Source of the DNA: Bacteroides stercorirosoris
GTDB taxonomy: Bacteria > Bacteroidota > Bacteroidia > Bacteroidales > Bacteroidaceae
Reading direction: 5' to 3'
DNA: 64,000 nucleotides
NCBI RefSeq assembly: GCF_900142015.1
Contig: NZ_FQZN01000003.1
Location: 248,001-312,000 of the forward strand
The translations under genes and the position numbers were made by a program. Of the stretch, positions 1 through 10,046 are shown piece after piece. The notes below the pieces were generated by a model, which saw nothing but the letters and a program-made list of their open reading frames with translations, ran no database searches and was not told the origin of the DNA. Position 1 is the stretch's first letter; each line of letters opens with the position of its first letter.

Positions 1-2
1 TT

Positions 3-530
3 GCCCCATACGATTATGGGATTATCACAGAAAAAGGTAAAGAAGTGATAAATTCGGCTTATCTGCGGGAAGCACAGGCAAAGGTGGAACACCGCGTTCC
101 GAATAGTGGCATGGCCGTATTGCTGGATGCCGGGATGGAGAAGGGCATTCATCCTGCAAAAAAACGTCTTGCCGGTGAACGTCTGGCACTTCTTGCCCTG
201 ACAAAAACATACGGAATAAAAGGTGTGAATGGTGAAAGCCCTTATTATAAGAGTATTGAAATCAAAAATGATACAGTGATTGTCAGCTTTGAGCGTGCAG
301 GCATGTGGATCAGTGGCAAGAATTGTTTCGAATCGAAGAATTTCCAGGTTGCGGGTGAAGACAGGGTTTTCTATCCGGCTAAAGCATGGATTGAACGGAG
401 TAAGATGCTTGTGAAAAGCGACAAGGTGCCGCATCCGGTGGCTGTCCGGTATGGATTTGAGAATTATGTGGAAGGAGATGTGTACTGTGAAGGATTACCG
501 TTAGGTTCTTTCCGTTCGGATGATTGGTGA
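3..530 (+). CDS. Sialate O-acetylesterase (SASA) family protein, C-terminal part
   Basis: The reading frame is open from the window edge, so the N-terminus and the SGNH/SASA catalytic core lie outside; about 175 residues are visible. The visible part resembles the C-terminal end of PUL-encoded sialate O-acetylesterase family proteins: it starts in a segment reading APYDYGIITEKGKEV, then has a helical stretch, then a beta-rich domain containing VIVSFERAGMW, and ends with a typical segment (VPHPVAVRYGFENYVEGDVY). In pectin and xylan PULs such secreted esterases remove acetyl groups from sugars and need not act on sialic acid. The stop codon is 10 nt before the next start codon, so it is co-transcribed with the DUF5703 gene. 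The family call rests on the C-terminus only. Confidence 0.75.
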   Translation, partial: APYDYGIITEKGKEVINSAYLREAQAKVEHRVPNSGMAVLLDAGMEKGIHPAKKRLAGERLALLALTKTYGIKGVNGESPYYKSIEIKNDTVIVSFERAGMWISGKNCFESKNFQVAGEDRVFYPAKAWIERSKMLVKSDKVPHPVAVRYGFENYVEGDVYCEGLPLGSFRSDDW

Positions 531-540
531 CAAGTGAACT

Positions 541-2853
541 ATGAAGGGAATCTACCTGACCATAATAATGGCTTTTGTTGGCGTGTCGGCTCTTTGGAGC
601 CAGCATGCCAATGTCGTTTGGAATAGCCCGAGTCGCAATTCTTCTGAATCTATGCCTTGCGGGGGCGGAGATATTGGTATGAATGTATGGGTGGAAAACG
701 GCGATGTGTTGTTTTACGTAAGCCGTAGCGGCACTTTTGATGAGAATAACTGCCAGTTGAAGCAAGGCCGTTTCCGTATTCGTATGTCTCCCAATCCTTT
801 CAAAGATGCGGATAATTTCCGGCAGGAGTTAAAGTTGAACGATGGATTTGTCGAGATAGCGGCAGGAGGTACGCAGGTACAAATCTGGGCGGACGTCTTC
901 CATCCGGTAATTCATGTGGAAATAGCCAATGCCCAGCCTCTGCAAGCGGAAGTCTTTTATGAAAACTGGCGATACCGCGAACGGGCAATCAGGAAAGGCG
1001 AGGGGCAACAATGCTCCTATAAGTGGGCTCCCCCGAAAGGAGCGGTGATGGCTGCTGACAGCATAATTCTCAACTCTCAATTCCCAACTCTCAACTCCCT
1101 CAGTTTCTACCACCGCAATCCGGAAGCAACCGTTTTTGATGTGGCAGTGGCACAACAAGGCATGGAGGAGGTTAAACCCCAATTGATGAATCCTTTGAAG
1201 AACCTGACTTTCGGTGGATGCCTGTTGCTGGAAGACTTGGAATATGCAGGTACCGCGGAGGGAGTATATGCCGGAACGGATTATCGGGCCTGGAAATTCC
1301 GTTCAACAAAGCCCGTGCGGAAGCAACAATTCTCCATCATACTCCACACCGCTCAGACAGAAACCACAGAACAATGGAAGCAGGGTTTGCAAGCAACTTT
1401 GAAGAGGATAGCCCCACATGGGAAACTTTCTTCGAAAATCGTTTCAAACGACAAAAAGCAGACCCGTTCGTGGTGGAACGCCTTTTGGCAACGCAGTTTT
1501 ATAGAAGCGGAGGGAGAGGCACAGGAGATTGCAAGAAACTATACTCTTTTCCGGTATATGTTGGGTTGTAATGCATACGGCAGTGTGCCGACAAAATTCA
1601 ATGGCGGATTGTTTACTTTCGATCCCTGCCATATAGATGAGAAGCAATCTTTTACTCCGGATTACCGGAAATGGGGAGGGGGAACGATGACCGCACAGAA
1701 CCAACGGCTTGTATATTGGCCGATGTTGAAAAGCGGTGACTTCGATATGATGCTTTCTCAATTCGATTTTTATAACCGTATGCTGAAGAATGCGGAATTG
1801 CGTAGTCGTGTGTATTGGCAACACGGGGGAGCTTGCTTCTGCGAACAGATTGAGAACTTCGGATTACCCAATCCTGCGGAATATGGTTTTAAACGTCCGG
1901 CCTGGTTCGATAAGGGCTTGGAGTATAACGCATGGTTGGAATATGAATGGGACACAGTGCTTGAATTCTGCCAGATGATATTGGAAACGAAGAATTATGC
2001 GGATGCCGATATTACCGGGTATTTGCCTTTGATTGAAAGTTCACTGTCCTTTTTCGACGAACATTACCGTTCGCTTGCTTCCCGACGGGGGCGGAATGCT
2101 TTGGATGGAGACGGAAATCTTATTCTTTTCCCCGGATCTGCCTGCGAAACGTATAAAATGACGAACAATGCCAGCAGTACAATTGCTGCGTTACGGACTG
2201 TATTGGAAACATACGGAAAGAAAAATGAAATGCTGGAAACAATTCCTCCTGTTCCGTTGAGGTACATAGAAGTGAAAGATTCACTGAAAGGTGTTTCGGT
2301 TGTGAAGCAGACGATTTCTCCTGCCAAGAGTTGGGAACGCATCAATAATGTAGAGACTCCTCAACTTTATCCAGTGTTTCCGTGGCGTATTTACGGAGTG
2401 GGTAAGGAGAATCTGGAACTGGCACGTAATACCTATTTATATGATCCTGAAGCAGTCAAGTTCCGTTCGCATATCGGTTGGAAACAGGATAACATCTGGG
2501 CGGCATGTCTGGGACTGACAGAAGAGGCCGGGCGGCTTGCTTTGGCAAAACTCTCTGATGGGCCACATCGTTTCCCCGCTTTCTGGGGACCGGGCTACGA
2601 CTGGACGCCCGATCATAATTGGGGAGGCAGCGGTATGATAGGACTTCAGGAAATGTTGTTGCAGACTGACGGAGAGCGTATTCTCTTGTTTCCTGCCTGG
2701 CCTGAAGAATGGGATGTACACTTTAAACTTCATGCACCCGGTGACACAACGGTGGAAGCGACCTTGAAGGATGGAAAAGTGACGGATTTAAAAGTCTTGC
2801 CGGAAAGTCGGAAGGAAGATATAGTTGTAATGATTGGGAATACAAACGGATAA
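541..2853 (+). CDS. Secreted DUF5703 protein, GH95-like glycosidase candidate
   Basis: The 770-residue protein starts with a clear signal peptide (MKGIYLTIIMAFVGVSALWS). The N-terminal third (WNSPSRNSSESMPCGGGDIG, then a beta-rich domain) matches the DUF5703 type. The rest looks like an (alpha/alpha)6 barrel related to GH95-type enzymes, followed by a short beta domain near the end (DTTVEATLKDGKVTDLKVLP). Aromatic and acidic barrel motifs include FGLPNPAEYG and FWGPGYDWTPDHNWGG. It sits between an acetylesterase and a GH2 enzyme, 10 and 17 nt away, so an extracellular or periplasmic role in trimming a plant glycan is likely. The substrate cannot be read from the sequence. A short ILNSQFPTLNS segment near residues 178-188 is encoded by CTCAAC/CTCAATT-type repeats and may be an in-frame insertion. 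Confidence 0.72.
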   Translation: MKGIYLTIIMAFVGVSALWSQHANVVWNSPSRNSSESMPCGGGDIGMNVWVENGDVLFYVSRSGTFDENNCQLKQGRFRIRMSPNPFKDADNFRQELKLNDGFVEIAAGGTQVQIWADVFHPVIHVEIANAQPLQAEVFYENWRYRERAIRKGEGQQCSYKWAPPKGAVMAADSIILNSQFPTLNSLSFYHRNPEATVFDVAVAQQGMEEVKPQLMNPLKNLTFGGCLLLEDLEYAGTAEGVYAGTDYRAWKFRSTKPVRKQQFSIILHTAQTETTEQWKQGLQATLKRIAPHGKLSSKIVSNDKKQTRSWWNAFWQRSFIEAEGEAQEIARNYTLFRYMLGCNAYGSVPTKFNGGLFTFDPCHIDEKQSFTPDYRKWGGGTMTAQNQRLVYWPMLKSGDFDMMLSQFDFYNRMLKNAELRSRVYWQHGGACFCEQIENFGLPNPAEYGFKRPAWFDKGLEYNAWLEYEWDTVLEFCQMILETKNYADADITGYLPLIESSLSFFDEHYRSLASRRGRNALDGDGNLILFPGSACETYKMTNNASSTIAALRTVLETYGKKNEMLETIPPVPLRYIEVKDSLKGVSVVKQTISPAKSWERINNVETPQLYPVFPWRIYGVGKENLELARNTYLYDPEAVKFRSHIGWKQDNIWAACLGLTEEAGRLALAKLSDGPHRFPAFWGPGYDWTPDHNWGGSGMIGLQEMLLQTDGERILLFPAWPEEWDVHFKLHAPGDTTVEATLKDGKVTDLKVLPESRKEDIVVMIGNTNG

Positions 2854-2870
2854 TATAAATTAAGAAAACT

Positions 2871-5501
2871 ATGAATAGCAGGTTGTTTTTACTCTTGACT
2901 GTTTGGCTGTTATTGCCATTAACCGGAAGTGCGGCGGAAACTCATCGCCCTGAAATATCGGTTGCCGGATTTATCCAACTTCCGGGCAGTGGACGGCAAG
3001 TCTATAATTTTAATCCGGGATGGCGCTTCTTTAAAGGTGATATCCGTGGAGCGGAAACTGTGGATTTTGACGACCGTTCCTGGCAAGTGGTTTCTACTCC
3101 ACATACCGTGGAACTGATGCCTGCCGAAGCGAGCGGATGCCGCAATTCCCAGGGGCCTGCCTGGTATCGGAAACATTTCGTTGTTCCGGCTGAAACCAAA
3201 GGAAAGCGCGTGCTTATCCATTTTGAAGCTGTGATGGGAAAACAGATTCTTTACCTGAACGGTAAACGTATTCAGGAACATATCGGAGGCTATCTGCCTT
3301 TTACGCTCGACCTGACCGCCAATGGTGTACAAGCCGGAGACTCTTGTTTGCTTGCTGTTTTTACGGATAATAGTGATGACAAATCTTATCCTCCGGGAAA
3401 ACGCCAGTATACATTGGATTTTGCTTATCATGGCGGAATCTATCGCGATGTGTGGATGATTGCAAAATCTCCTGTCGCCATTACTGATGCTATGGATTCT
3501 CAGACAGTTGCAGGCGGAGGTGTGTTTGTGCATTATGATAAAATCAGTGAAAAGAGTGCACAGGTTTATGCCAATACGGAAGTACGGAATGATAATACCC
3601 GTTCGGAGACTGTCACAGTGGAAACGACACTGACAGATGCTGACGGTAAAGTGCTCGGCCAGGTTTCCGGTAAACTCTCTTTGAAACCCGGAGAAAAGAA
3701 AATAATTCGTCAGCAACTGGGAGTGAAGAACCCTAAACTCTGGTCGCCGGATACACCTTATCTATATAGATTACAATCACGCGTTAAAAAAGGCACCCGA
3801 TCCCTTGACGGAGGAATTACACGTGTCGGAATCCGCTTGGCTGAATTCCGTGGTAAGGATGGATTCTGGCTGAATGGGAAACCTTTCGGACAGTTGGTCG
3901 GTGCTAACCGGCATCAGGATTTTGCCTATGTGGGCAATGCTTTGCCGAATTCACAGCAATGGCGTGATGCCAAACGTCTGCGCGATGCCGGATGTACCAT
4001 TATCCGTACCGCCCATTATCCGCAAGATCCTTCCTTTATGGATGCGTGTGATGAGCTTGGACTGTTTGTGATTGTCGCTACTCCGGGATGGCAATACTGG
4101 AACAAAGCGCCGGAGTTCGGAGAACTGGTTCACCGGAATACGCGCGAGATGATTCGTCGCGACCGTAATCATCCTTCCGTTCTGATGTGGGAACCTATTC
4201 TGAACGAAACCCGCTATCCGCTTGACTTTGCCTTGAAAGCACTTGAAATCACCAAAGAAGAATATCCCTATCCGGGACGTCCGGTAGCTGCTGCCGATGT
4301 ACATTCGGCGGGGGTGAAAGAACATTATGATGTTGTGTACGGTTGGCCGGGAGATGATGAAAAAGAAGATAGGCCGGAACAATGCATTTTCACCCGTGAG
4401 TTTGGAGAGAATGTGGATGACTGGTATGCCCATAACAACGATAATCGTGCGAGCCGCAGCTGGGGGGAACGTCCGTTGCTGGTGCAGGCACTCTCTTTGG
4501 CTAAGAGCTATGGTGAAATGTATCGTACCACAGGTTTGTTTATCGGTGGTGCACAGTGGCATCCGTTCGACCATCAGCGCGGGTATCATCCTGACCCGTA
4601 TTGGGGTGGAATTTATGATGCTTTCCGTCAGAAGAAATACGCTTATGAAATGTTTCGTAGTCAGTCACCGGCCTGCCTTCAGCACCCGTTGGCAGAATGT
4701 GGGCCGATGGTGTTCATTGCTCATGAGATGTCGCAATTCTCAGATGCTGATGTGGTGGTATTCAGCAATTGCGACTCCATCCGGCTTTCTGTTTACGATG
4801 GAACAAAAAACTGGACAAAGCCTGTGCCCCATACCAAAGGACATTTGCCGAATGCACCTGTTGTTTTCGAGAATGTTTGGGATTTCTGGGAGGCACGTGG
4901 CTATAGCTACACTCAAAAAAACTGGCAGAAAGTCAACATGATTGCCGAAGGTATCATAAACGGGAAAGTAGTTTGTACACAGAAGAAGATGCCTTCACGC
5001 CGTTCTACCAAGTTGCGTCTGTATGTAGATACACAGGACGTGAAACTGACAGCGGATGGCTCTGATTTTATGGTGGTGGTGGCCGAAGTAACTGACGATA
5101 ATGGAAACGTACGTCGTCTGGCTAAAGAGAATATCGTTTTTACAGTGGAAGGTGAGGGAGAAATTATTGGAGATGCCGCAATTGGTGCAAATCCCCGTGC
5201 GGTGGAATTCGGTTCTGCCCCTGTACTGATTCGTTCTACCCGAAAGGCTGGAAAGATAAGAGTTAAGGCTCGTGTGCAGTTTGAAGGTACGCAAGCGCCG
5301 ACTGCTGCCGAACTGGAATTCGAAAGTGTCCCCGCCGAGTTACCTTTCTGCTATGAGGAACAGGAGATGATTTCTTCAACAGTAAGAACCGGAACTGCCG
5401 GAGAGGCATCCGATACAAAAGTAAGGCTCACTGAAGAGGAACGGCAAAAGGTATTGGATGAGGTTGAACGTCAGCAAACTGAATTTGGAATTGAAAAATA
5501 A
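2871..5501 (+). CDS. GH2 family glycoside hydrolase (beta-galactosidase type), secreted
   Basis: The 876-residue protein has a signal peptide (MNSRLFLLLTVWLLLPLTG) and the GH2 order: jelly-roll sugar-binding domain (about 40-200), immunoglobulin-like domain (about 205-320), TIM barrel (about 325-620) and C-terminal Ig-like domains (about 690-830). The acid/base glutamate is in MWEPILNE near residue 445 and the nucleophile in FTREFGE near residue 509. The barrel contains the usual GANRHQDFAYVG and RTAHYPQDPSF segments. Family members act as beta-galactosidases, beta-glucuronidases or beta-arabinofuranosidases; the exact sugar is not fixed by sequence. Its place behind two other PUL genes suggests it trims a side chain. 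It is the last gene before the separately promoted HTCS regulator. Confidence 0.93.
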   Translation: MNSRLFLLLTVWLLLPLTGSAAETHRPEISVAGFIQLPGSGRQVYNFNPGWRFFKGDIRGAETVDFDDRSWQVVSTPHTVELMPAEASGCRNSQGPAWYRKHFVVPAETKGKRVLIHFEAVMGKQILYLNGKRIQEHIGGYLPFTLDLTANGVQAGDSCLLAVFTDNSDDKSYPPGKRQYTLDFAYHGGIYRDVWMIAKSPVAITDAMDSQTVAGGGVFVHYDKISEKSAQVYANTEVRNDNTRSETVTVETTLTDADGKVLGQVSGKLSLKPGEKKIIRQQLGVKNPKLWSPDTPYLYRLQSRVKKGTRSLDGGITRVGIRLAEFRGKDGFWLNGKPFGQLVGANRHQDFAYVGNALPNSQQWRDAKRLRDAGCTIIRTAHYPQDPSFMDACDELGLFVIVATPGWQYWNKAPEFGELVHRNTREMIRRDRNHPSVLMWEPILNETRYPLDFALKALEITKEEYPYPGRPVAAADVHSAGVKEHYDVVYGWPGDDEKEDRPEQCIFTREFGENVDDWYAHNNDNRASRSWGERPLLVQALSLAKSYGEMYRTTGLFIGGAQWHPFDHQRGYHPDPYWGGIYDAFRQKKYAYEMFRSQSPACLQHPLAECGPMVFIAHEMSQFSDADVVVFSNCDSIRLSVYDGTKNWTKPVPHTKGHLPNAPVVFENVWDFWEARGYSYTQKNWQKVNMIAEGIINGKVVCTQKKMPSRRSTKLRLYVDTQDVKLTADGSDFMVVVAEVTDDNGNVRRLAKENIVFTVEGEGEIIGDAAIGANPRAVEFGSAPVLIRSTRKAGKIRVKARVQFEGTQAPTAAELEFESVPAELPFCYEEQEMISSTVRTGTAGEASDTKVRLTEEERQKVLDEVERQQTEFGIEK

Positions 5502-5535
5502 TACGGATATGCCCGGTCGCTATTGAAAAAAAGCT

Positions 5536-5543
5536 TATCTTTG
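5536..5543 (+). promoter_or_regulatory. Bacteroides -7 box for the HTCS gene
   Basis: TATCTTTG matches the Bacteroides primary-sigma -7 consensus TAnnTTTG and lies 30 nt before the HTCS start codon. No good TTTG -33 box is seen at the expected distance. It suggests the regulator has its own housekeeping promoter. Confidence 0.5.
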
Positions 5544-5572
5544 GGGTACATTTTATATCACTATTGTTATAA

Positions 5573-8500
5573 ATGAAAAAACGATTTATTCTAATACTAT
5601 TGCTGTCGATGATGGGGCTTTGTGCTTTTGCCTACCCTAATATGATTGTGGAACACTACACGGCTGAACGAGGTTTGCCTAATAATATCGTTAATTGTAC
5701 CTTAAAAGGAAGCGACGGTTTTATCTGGTTTGGTACTTGGTATGGGCTGTGTAGTTTTGACGGCACAAAGTTCCGTTCCTATGATAATCGTGACGGGTTT
5801 TATTCCGCCGATATCCCTCCGCGTAAAATTCAGCGTATCGTAGAAGATAAAAACGGTTTTCTATGGATTAAGACAATCGACCGTAAACTTTACTTGTTTG
5901 ATAAAAAGCATGAGAGTTTCCATGCTGTTTATGATGACGTGAAAGAGTATTCTGAAAATATCCAGATTATTAAGATTCAGACAACGGAGGATGGAGATGT
6001 GCTATTGCTGACTAAAGATAAGAGCTTGTTGCGTGCCTATACGGATGCAGAAGGCAAGATAACAATGAAGCAGTTGCATGATTCGCGTCCCAATGTCAAC
6101 CTCTATGATATGCGCCTGAAGAATAACATCTTCTGTGAAACTGACGAGTTTATCAATTGGATTGGAATGGATTACCAAATCCTTTCCTTGAGAAAAGGAT
6201 CGGCTTTGAAAGATAAGCCTGCTGATTTCGTACAGAAGAAGATTGCTGCCGATCCGCATCAGTTTACTTGTGCATCCTATAATTTTCAATATCTGTGGTT
6301 AGGAGATTTGAATGGGCATATTTATAGTATCGATCCGCAGAATGGCGTGGTCAACCGCTATGAAATCCCGGAAATTAATCTACCGATTTCCAACCTGTTG
6401 GTGACAGAAACAGGGTTGATGTATATTACTACTGTTGAAGGTGTGTATGAATATAATATCGGCTACAAGCAATTGGTAAAACTGCCGTTTTTCATTAAAG
6501 GGAAAAATAAAGCTATATTCATCGACAAATATGATAAAATATGGTTTCAGGAGGACGACCGTGCATTAATATACTATGATCCTTTAAATAAAAGCAGCCG
6601 TCATTTTACATTTCCTGATCAGAACTCCATTGGAAATTTTGAAATGCAGGATGCCGGTGAACAAGGAATGTTTTTTCTGACTCCCGGAGGAGAGATTCTT
6701 TTGTTTGACCGCGAGAAACTGGAGATGATACGGTTGAACCAGTCGAAGCCTTTTGCTGACGACCAGCCGAATCAATTGTTTTTCCATCTGTTGTTAGATA
6801 AAGATGGCATCCTATGGTTGACTTCTACAGATAGCGGAGTGTATAGGGTTAATTTCCCAAAAAGGCAGTTTCAGTTACTGAAAGAAGTTTCACCTGTACC
6901 GGTTGCGGGTGAGATTTCCGGTTCGTGGAATCAGGGAATACGTGCTCTTTATCAGGCGAAGAACGGAGATATCTGGGCAGGAACCCGTTGGCAGGCTCTT
7001 TATCGTCTTGACCGTAACGGACAGGTAAAGCAAATCTTCTCGGAGAAAAATTATCTGGTGGGTGCTGTGTATCATATAATGGAGGATAAAGATGGAAATC
7101 TGTGGTTTTCAACTAAAGGAAATGGGCTTGTCAAAGCCGAACCGGATATGAATTCTCCACAAGGTTTGCGTTTCACACGTTATAAAAATGATCCTAAGAA
7201 TCCGAATTCAATCAGCAATAATGATGTTTATTGCACTTATCAGGATAGTAAGGGGCGTATTTGGGTAGGTGTGTTGGGCGGCGGTCTGAATCTGATTAGC
7301 GAAGAGAACGGAACGATTGTTTTCAAGCATAAATATAACGGTCTGAAACAATACCCCCTTTATGGGCTTTATATGGAAGTGCGTACAATGGCGGAGGACA
7401 ACGACGGGCGCATCTGGGTGGGAACAATGGATGGTCTGATGTCCTTTGACGGCAATTTTGCCGATCCCGAAGATATTCAGTTTGAAACGTACAGGCAGGT
7501 GAGCGAGCGCTCGAATGTAGCTGACAATGATATTTATGTGTTGTATAAAGATTCTGAAGCGCAAATCTGGGTCAGCGTTTTCGGAGGTGGTCTGAATAAG
7601 TTGGTCCATTATGATAGAGAGAAACGGGAGCCGGTTTTCAAGTCCTATGGTATTCGTGAGGGAATGAATAATGACGTGGTCAAATCAATTATAGAAGATA
7701 AGAATGGAAATCTTTGGTTTGCTACGGAGATAGGGTTGTCTTGCTTCAATAAAGCGACCGAACAATTCCGTAATTATGATAGATATGATGGCTTTCTGAA
7801 TGTAGAGCTTGAAGAAAGTAGTGCTCTCCGTACATTGAACGGTGACCTCTGGATCGGTTCCAAACAAGGTATTCTGGTTTTCTCACCGGATAAGCTGGAA
7901 ACACAGCATACGAACTATGATACGCGCATTGTCGATTTTAAAATATCCAATCGCGATTTGCGTAGTTTTCGTGAGCATCCGGTTCTGAAAGAAGCGATTA
8001 CGTTTGCTGATGCAATCCGGTTGAACTACAATCAGTCCATGTTTACCATAGAGTTTGCTGCATTGAACTTTTATAATCAGAATCGGGTGTCCTATCGTTA
8101 TATACTCGAAGGTTATGAGAAAGAGTGGCACTACAATGGTAAGAACCGTATCGCTTCCTACACCAATGTACCTTCCGGAACTTACATCTTCCGGGTTGAA
8201 ACGATAGATGAAGCAAATCCGGAGCTGGTTTCCAATTGCACATTGGATATTACCGTCTTGCCGCCTTGGTGGTTAAGTTGGTGGGCAATCTTTGTTTATG
8301 TAATCCTGGGTGTCGCTGCCCTTTATTTTGGCTTGCGCCTGGCTTTCTTTATGATTAAGATGAAGAACGACATTTATATCGAACAGAAAGTGTCGGAAAT
8401 GAAAATCAAGTTCTTTACCAATATTTCCCATGAACTCCGCACTCCCTTGACTCTGATAAAAGGGCCGATACAGGAGTTGAAAGAGCGTGAGAAACTGTCT

Positions 8501-9988
8501 CCGAAAGGATTACAATATGTGGAACTGATGGAAAAGAATACCAATCAGATGCTGCAGCTTGTTAATCAGATTCTGGACTTCCGGAAGATACAGAATGGGA
8601 AAATGCGTCTGCATGTATCACTGATTGATTTTAATGAGATGGTGCTTTCTTTCCAGAAAGAGTTCCGTGTCCTTTCCGAAGAAAACGAGATTAGTTTCAC
8701 TTTCCAATTGCCGGATGAGGCTATCATGGTATGGGCGGATAAAGAGAAGTTGAGTATTGTAATCCGTAACATTATATCAAATGCATTCAAGTTTACTCCT
8801 TCGGGTGGTAGCATTCATGTGACTACCGGGACTGCGGAAGATGGAAAACGTTGTTTCCTGCAGGTAAAAGATAACGGGGTTGGAATCCCGCAAAACAAAC
8901 TGACTGAGATCTTCGAACGTTTTTCGCAGGGAGAAAATGCCAAGAAATCATATTATCAGGGCACAGGTATCGGGCTGGCGCTTTCCAGAGAAATTGTAAA
9001 CCTGCATCATGGATTAATCCGTGCCGAAAGTTCGGAAGGGCATGGCTCTGTGTTTGTTGTAGAGCTATTGCTGGATAAGGAACATTACCGTTCAACGGAA
9101 GTGGATTTCTATGTCAGTGATACAGAGACTGCTCCAGCTGCTGACGTAGCTGATGCCGCTACAGAAGAAGGTACAGAGGAACAGTCGGAAATTGATACTT
9201 CATTACCGACTCTTTTATTGGTGGAGGATAATAAGGATCTTTGCCAGTTGATAAAGCTTCAGCTGGAAGATAAGTTTAATATCCATATCGCTAACGATGG
9301 GGTGGAAGGATTGAAGAAGATACATCTGCATCATCCGGATATTGTGGTGACTGACCAGATGATGCCTGAAATGGATGGTCTGGAAATGCTGCAAGCCATT
9401 CGTAAGGATTTCCAAATCAGTCATATTCCTGTTATTATCCTGACAGCGAAGAATGATGAAGGAGCTAAAACGAAAGCGATAACTTTGGGAGCCAATGCAT
9501 ATATCACCAAACCGTTCAGCAAGGAGTATTTGCTGGCGCGCATCGATCAGTTGCTTTCTGAGCGGAAACTGTTCCGTGAGCGCGTCCGCCAGCAAATGGA
9601 AAATCAAAATCCTTCGGAGGAAGATAGCTACGAGCAATATCTTGTGAAGAAAGATGTGCAATTCCTTGAAAAGATACATCAGGTGATTGAGGAAAATATG
9701 GACGACAGTGACTTTAATATCGACACGATAGCTTCCGGAATTGGTTTGAGCCGTTCGGCATTCTTCAAGAAGTTGAAGAGTCTGACCGGACTGGCACCGG
9801 TCGATCTGGTGAAGGATATTCGTTTGAACAAGTCTGTAGAACTTATTAAAAATACAGATTTGAGTATTTCCGAGATTGCCTTTGCCGTCGGTTTCAAAGA
9901 TTCGGGGTATTACAGTAAATGTTTCCGGAAAAAATATAACCAGACTCCCCGTGAATATATGAATGAATGGCGGAAAGGAGAAAAGTAA
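5573..9988 (+). CDS. Hybrid two-component system regulator (HTCS)
   Basis: At 1471 residues this is a full-length HTCS, which joins sensor kinase and response regulator in one inner-membrane protein. Visible parts in order: signal peptide (1-20); two seven-bladed periplasmic propellers built from Reg_prop repeats with WFGTWYGL- and LWFATEIGL-type motifs (about 25-790); Y_Y_Y domain (about 810-890); one membrane segment (about 895-920); histidine kinase dimerisation domain with SHELRTPLTL (near 952); ATPase domain with NIISNAFKF and GTGIGLALS (about 1065-1140); receiver domain with VVTDQMMPEMDG (aspartate near 1260); and an AraC-type DNA-binding domain (about 1370-1471) containing FAVGFKDSGYYSKCFRKKY. 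HTCS proteins sense an oligosaccharide in the periplasm and activate PUL genes. Its place inside a pectin-type locus suggests a pectic ligand. Confidence 0.97.
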   Translation: MKKRFILILLLSMMGLCAFAYPNMIVEHYTAERGLPNNIVNCTLKGSDGFIWFGTWYGLCSFDGTKFRSYDNRDGFYSADIPPRKIQRIVEDKNGFLWIKTIDRKLYLFDKKHESFHAVYDDVKEYSENIQIIKIQTTEDGDVLLLTKDKSLLRAYTDAEGKITMKQLHDSRPNVNLYDMRLKNNIFCETDEFINWIGMDYQILSLRKGSALKDKPADFVQKKIAADPHQFTCASYNFQYLWLGDLNGHIYSIDPQNGVVNRYEIPEINLPISNLLVTETGLMYITTVEGVYEYNIGYKQLVKLPFFIKGKNKAIFIDKYDKIWFQEDDRALIYYDPLNKSSRHFTFPDQNSIGNFEMQDAGEQGMFFLTPGGEILLFDREKLEMIRLNQSKPFADDQPNQLFFHLLLDKDGILWLTSTDSGVYRVNFPKRQFQLLKEVSPVPVAGEISGSWNQGIRALYQAKNGDIWAGTRWQALYRLDRNGQVKQIFSEKNYLVGAVYHIMEDKDGNLWFSTKGNGLVKAEPDMNSPQGLRFTRYKNDPKNPNSISNNDVYCTYQDSKGRIWVGVLGGGLNLISEENGTIVFKHKYNGLKQYPLYGLYMEVRTMAEDNDGRIWVGTMDGLMSFDGNFADPEDIQFETYRQVSERSNVADNDIYVLYKDSEAQIWVSVFGGGLNKLVHYDREKREPVFKSYGIREGMNNDVVKSIIEDKNGNLWFATEIGLSCFNKATEQFRNYDRYDGFLNVELEESSALRTLNGDLWIGSKQGILVFSPDKLETQHTNYDTRIVDFKISNRDLRSFREHPVLKEAITFADAIRLNYNQSMFTIEFAALNFYNQNRVSYRYILEGYEKEWHYNGKNRIASYTNVPSGTYIFRVETIDEANPELVSNCTLDITVLPPWWLSWWAIFVYVILGVAALYFGLRLAFFMIKMKNDIYIEQKVSEMKIKFFTNISHELRTPLTLIKGPIQELKEREKLSPKGLQYVELMEKNTNQMLQLVNQILDFRKIQNGKMRLHVSLIDFNEMVLSFQKEFRVLSEENEISFTFQLPDEAIMVWADKEKLSIVIRNIISNAFKFTPSGGSIHVTTGTAEDGKRCFLQVKDNGVGIPQNKLTEIFERFSQGENAKKSYYQGTGIGLALSREIVNLHHGLIRAESSEGHGSVFVVELLLDKEHYRSTEVDFYVSDTETAPAADVADAATEEGTEEQSEIDTSLPTLLLVEDNKDLCQLIKLQLEDKFNIHIANDGVEGLKKIHLHHPDIVVTDQMMPEMDGLEMLQAIRKDFQISHIPVIILTAKNDEGAKTKAITLGANAYITKPFSKEYLLARIDQLLSERKLFRERVRQQMENQNPSEEDSYEQYLVKKDVQFLEKIHQVIEENMDDSDFNIDTIASGIGLSRSAFFKKLKSLTGLAPVDLVKDIRLNKSVELIKNTDLSISEIAFAVGFKDSGYYSKCFRKKYNQTPREYMNEWRKGEK

Positions 9989-9990
9989 CT

Positions 9991-10016
9991 GATTACAAAA
10001 TGTTTTCTTGACCGTC
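9991..10016 (+). promoter_or_regulatory. ECF-type promoter candidate 1, upstream of PL1
   Basis: GATTACA at 9991-9997 and CGTC at 10013-10016 are separated by 15 nt with a TTTT run. The PL1 start codon is only 30 nt after CGTC, which leaves no room for a -33/-7 promoter further down, so the two blocks themselves are best read as -35 and -10 boxes. Confidence 0.75.
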
Positions 10017-10046
10017 TTCTTAGAAAACCTAATAAGATTCTAAAGA

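Noticed and set aside
5544..5569. GGGTACA upstream of the HTCS gene
   Set aside because: No CGTC at 22 nt; a TAnnTTTG box just before it explains the promoter better.
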